The notes under the pieces were generated by a model. The model was given only the letters and a program-made list of their open reading frames with translations, did no database searches and was not told where the DNA came from. The position numbers were made by a program, and so were the translations under genes. From JBBRNH01 sp038230415 (GTDB lineage: Bacteria; Bacteroidota; Bacteroidia; Cytophagales; Spirosomataceae), in NCBI GenBank assembly GCA_038230415.1, contig JBBRNH010000004.1:58003-122002 (forward strand): a stretch of DNA of 64,000 bases, given 5' to 3'. Below are positions 62,401-64,000 of the stretch, one piece after another (position 1 is the stretch's first letter; each line of letters opens with the position of its first letter).

Positions 62401-62499
62401 GATTCCGAATAGCCCCGAATTGGTCAGTTGCCGAAAATCAATTTCCTGCCGGTTTTGGTATGAATACAGCCCCTCAATGGCTAATCTTTGTGGAATCAT
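59413..62499 (-). CDS. sbcC: SbcC/Rad50-like ATPase subunit of SbcCD nuclease
   Basis: The 1028-residue SMC-like protein has Walker A GIFGKVGSGKTSLLEAISFV near residue 33. A long coiled coil is folded around a zinc hook GEPCPLCGSAHHPAVHQ near residue 515, followed by a second coil. The signature motif is KTLSGGQMFQAALSLALALS near residue 935, and Walker B is NLFFLDEGFGTLDKDSLQTV. With SbcD it cleaves DNA hairpins and ends. The ATG overlaps the sbcD stop by 4 bp. The several long palindromes in this window are the kind of structure SbcCD recognises. Confidence 0.96.
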   Translation of the reverse strand: MIPQRLAIEGLYSYQNRQEIDFRQLTNSGLFGIFGKVGSGKTSLLEAISFVLYGESERLNSRENRQYNMMNLKSAQMLIDFEFLAGADQQSYRYTFKAERHPKKHHEIKPGKRQVYKQENGNWIPQPIEKEDIKAFTRSVLGLDYDNFKRTIIIPQNQFREFLELDPKDRTEMMRRLFDLTRFDLAVPVAMLEKANDATLNAVRGQLMGLGEASPETIDTAKTAIDVVTAEIEEHDKHLILLRDRTLRLEHLQKRYDEREKARDELIQQTRQQIDFDQLRASISEYERYDRAFRAMLDQVTKLDDKQTDGQRAITKTEDNLTDSQQKLLTAQEAYRTAQAAFETRDALVKQIAELDAVQLILTNRYAIEQHSRSLHTLRKDTDKRADMIRQKTENRIDCQAVVDNLSGQESNLARLNEIRNWFTAASPLKKEMDKSAKNLAKYDADLTSIKQRKDKALAGFAADWAELPLKDLPDTIRAKINGLKETQQLRKTTHETNRLKQTLQQYASALTDGEPCPLCGSAHHPAVHQDSAIDDEAARSERALQAVDAQIDEANSLLVKAEGLLGEIRTVHNQGKTFIGDHAEAVTRQTAHYDLFVWPEFERDNEQAVLKAISQEADNQKRLVTARTAVQHLTAELETAERDRATLNTQAAELTGMIGSLQQTINQQLAELTCFDEATIKTFTTATVDDLKADLDRQVSRAKTDFDRAVAHKTNAETDVTARQTDVLLARQQQKSWQTDREILETAIADALLTHGLTRPELDAILQTNLDVATERARVQDFDLALNTAQTKANDLATELADQPFDPSDLADSQGALKTAQLAADGLNQQLGEKRKAHDELTRQWTQKQTVQQEFDALTLRESDLSEMSKLFRGQGFVKYVSTVYLNDLCQAANARFMKLTNNQLRLEFSDDNFIIRDFLNGGKTRLAKTLSGGQMFQAALSLALALSDNIQHITQAKQNLFFLDEGFGTLDKDSLQTVFETLKSLRKENRVVGIISHVEELQQEIDTYIRAVDNGEGSRIECSWLI

Positions 62500-63731
62500 G
62501 GCGTATTGATTGGCAGTTGCAGCACCTCCTGAAATAAGGTCAGCAACTTCTGGTTGGGTTCCTGATTATGCCGACTTTTGAAATACCCGGCAAACAAATC
62601 GGTCATAGATTGCGACAAGTCAATTTGGAGCGATGTTGTCTCTGCCTCCATCACTGCTATTTCGCGCACTTCCAGCCGCACTCCGGCAAACCGTTCGTGT
62701 GCCTGCGTGAGTTCGCGGTGTTCGTCGCTGCTCAAAAACGTGGGCGTTTGAATCGTAATTTCAGGGAAGCATTCCGGGTTATCGCGCAGCCAGCCAACCG
62801 CTTTTTCAACTTCGGTAAATGTTTTTCGCAGAAGCTTCCGCCCGTTTTGCAGTTCAATGGGCGTAACGGTAACGGCTTTACCCGGTTCAGCATCAATCAC
62901 CACCACGTATTTCTGCTGGTTGGCTTCGGCAAAACTATATGCCAACGGACTACTGCTATACACCACCGGACACGGCCCACCCCCAAGATGATGATACCGA
63001 TGCAAATGCCCCAACGCCACATACTGTATTTGCTTAGGAATCAAGTCGGTAAATAATACCGATGCACCACCCACCTGCACAATACTGCGTTCGTCATCGG
63101 GTTCGTCGGGTTGCTTTTCGCCCCGCTTCATCATAAACAGGTGCGCCGTGAGCAGATTCACGCCCGCATCGTCCATATACAGGTCAGCCAAACGTTGCCA
63201 ATGTTTGTGTAAGTGATTACGAAGTTCATCATCGGGATTGTCCAAATCCAGAAATGCTTGCCGAAGCCGGGTTTCACTGGCGTATGGAGTTAGAATAATC
63301 CGAACCGGAAAAGCCACGCCGGGTAGTTGCATCTCTACAAAGCCCGGTTCAGATTGCAAAAGTTTGGCATCACAACTAAGCGCGTTCAGTTTCACAGTCA
63401 TTTTCGGATACCCGGCAAACACGATCCCGCACTCACGGGCAAAGTGATCCTGTGCCTCAATCCGGTCAGGATTATCGTGATTACCCGCAATCGCCACAAC
63501 GGGCCGCCGACCACTATTCGTGAGCGTTTTGAGCGTACTGTATAGAAGGTCTTCGGCTTCGGGTGTGGGCGCAAACGTGTCAAACAAATCACCGGCCAGC
63601 AAAACAAGGTCAATGGCCTCACGGTCGGCGATTTCGGTAATCTCGTGCAGAACGGCTTTCTGCTCGTCGTACCGCGATTTTTCAGAAAGTTTCTTGCCGA
63701 GATGCCAATCGGCGGTATGGAGAATTCTCAT
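62496..63731 (-). CDS. sbcD: SbcD/Mre11-like nuclease subunit of SbcCD
   Basis: The 411-residue metallophosphoesterase has MRILHTADWHLGKKLSEKSR at the start (D-x-H), LVLLAGDLFDTFAPTPEAED, VVAIAGNHDNPDRIEAQDHF and the later QIQYVALGHLHRYHHLGGGP. It is the nuclease partner of SbcC, and the ATGA overlap makes the two translationally coupled. It starts at 63731. Upstream DNA to the window end holds no open gene. Confidence 0.96.
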   Translation of the reverse strand: MRILHTADWHLGKKLSEKSRYDEQKAVLHEITEIADREAIDLVLLAGDLFDTFAPTPEAEDLLYSTLKTLTNSGRRPVVAIAGNHDNPDRIEAQDHFARECGIVFAGYPKMTVKLNALSCDAKLLQSEPGFVEMQLPGVAFPVRIILTPYASETRLRQAFLDLDNPDDELRNHLHKHWQRLADLYMDDAGVNLLTAHLFMMKRGEKQPDEPDDERSIVQVGGASVLFTDLIPKQIQYVALGHLHRYHHLGGGPCPVVYSSSPLAYSFAEANQQKYVVVIDAEPGKAVTVTPIELQNGRKLLRKTFTEVEKAVGWLRDNPECFPEITIQTPTFLSSDEHRELTQAHERFAGVRLEVREIAVMEAETTSLQIDLSQSMTDLFAGYFKSRHNQEPNQKLLTLFQEVLQLPINTP

Positions 63732-63877
63732 CTATTCTGTCATTAAATCCAGACACGAAGATAACGGGTAGAACTGTGGGCAAAAAGTTGTAAAAAATAA
63801 TCACTTGGTAAACTCTTGTAAACTAAGTGGTTACCGATTAATTCCACCCGTCCATTCGATTATTTTCTCATTGATTC

Positions 63878-63909
63878 TTGACAAGGGTTATTTTCTGGTT
63901 GTACCTTTG
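63878..63909 (+). promoter_or_regulatory. Bacteroidota-type promoter near right edge
   Basis: TTG at 63878-63880, 21 nt, then TACCTTTG at 63902-63909 is a full match to the TTG-N19-21-TAnnTTTG pattern. It points rightward, so the transcript starts near 63917 and leaves the window. No start codon with a long frame is seen in the remaining 83 nt. The rest of 63732-64000 shows nothing I can name. Confidence 0.55.
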
Positions 63910-64000
63910 CAGTCCCAAATCAGGGAAACAGTATCGAAACACAACCTAACCCCTTGTTCTTCAACACATTACAAGTCAACAGGTGAGCCAGTCAGTGAAA

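Noticed and set aside
63732..64000. Possible tRNA or rRNA start near the right edge
   Set aside because: Only a promoter-like pattern is visible. No cloverleaf or rRNA-like sequence appears before the window ends.

Overview
The window looks like a chromosomal segment of a Bacteroidota bacterium, most likely a Cytophagales member near Spirosoma. The basis is family content, not a database match: DUF4369, DUF5522 and DUF1080 proteins, a cobalamin-riboswitch-controlled BtuB/BtuG-type pair, a two-protein LeuA/CimA-like arrangement, and promoter-like boxes of the Bacteroidota TTG-N20-TAnnTTTG type. Most genes are GC-rich. Two stretches are visibly AT-richer: about 13.86-14.64 kb and about 25.1-29.2 kb. 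No rRNA, tRNA, CRISPR array or transposase was recognised.

Layout. 1-4994: secreted proteins, including a GH78-type alpha-L-rhamnosidase, an unknown secreted protein bracketed by an 88-bp duplication, and a DUF1080 hydrolase. 5078-8371: a vitamin B12 uptake locus (cobalamin riboswitch, TonB-dependent receptor, BtuG-like propeller lipoprotein). 8402-13813: housekeeping and metabolic genes (DUF4369 protein, rocD, DUF5522, rpmB, aspartyl protease with PDZ, tpiA, DUF985 cupin). 13864-20118: a partial defence-type cassette made of a frameshifted HNH nuclease, a small protein, a Z1 protein lacking the front half of its helicase, a DUF4420 PD-(D/E)XK nuclease and an AIPR protein. 20121-24896: rnr, a probably inactive DnaQ/PolB-like exonuclease, an unknown conserved protein, lipB and a small unknown protein. 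25083-29212: an AT-rich three-gene operon encoding a Dam-like adenine methyltransferase, a HerA ATPase and a NurA nuclease. 29398-32532: a DUF433/DUF5615 toxin-antitoxin remnant, yraN, an unknown protein and an S41 peptidase.

32521-50000 is a long branched-chain amino acid cluster, all on the minus strand. Transcription order is ilvD, ilvB, ilvN, ilvC, ilvA, leuC, leuD, cimA/leuA2, leuB, leuA. Its joints are filled with toxin-antitoxin-like pairs in the same orientation: MntA/HepT twice, MazF with a probable antitoxin, DUF4160/DUF2442 and DUF433/DUF5615. There are also a PLD-TPR protein, a DUF2283 protein and a methyltransferase. Two of the small genes (DUF5615 and DUF4160) carry a single in-frame TAG with an intact family-like C-terminus after it.

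50286-63731: a 17-residue-repeat surface protein, an SDR and an FAD oxidoreductase, an Spy-like protein, an RNA m5C methyltransferase, an alpha/beta hydrolase, an OmpA-family lipoprotein, fabI, and sbcC/sbcD. Several kinds of palindromic repeat lie between genes. In four places they supply stop codons or the last codons of the neighbouring genes.
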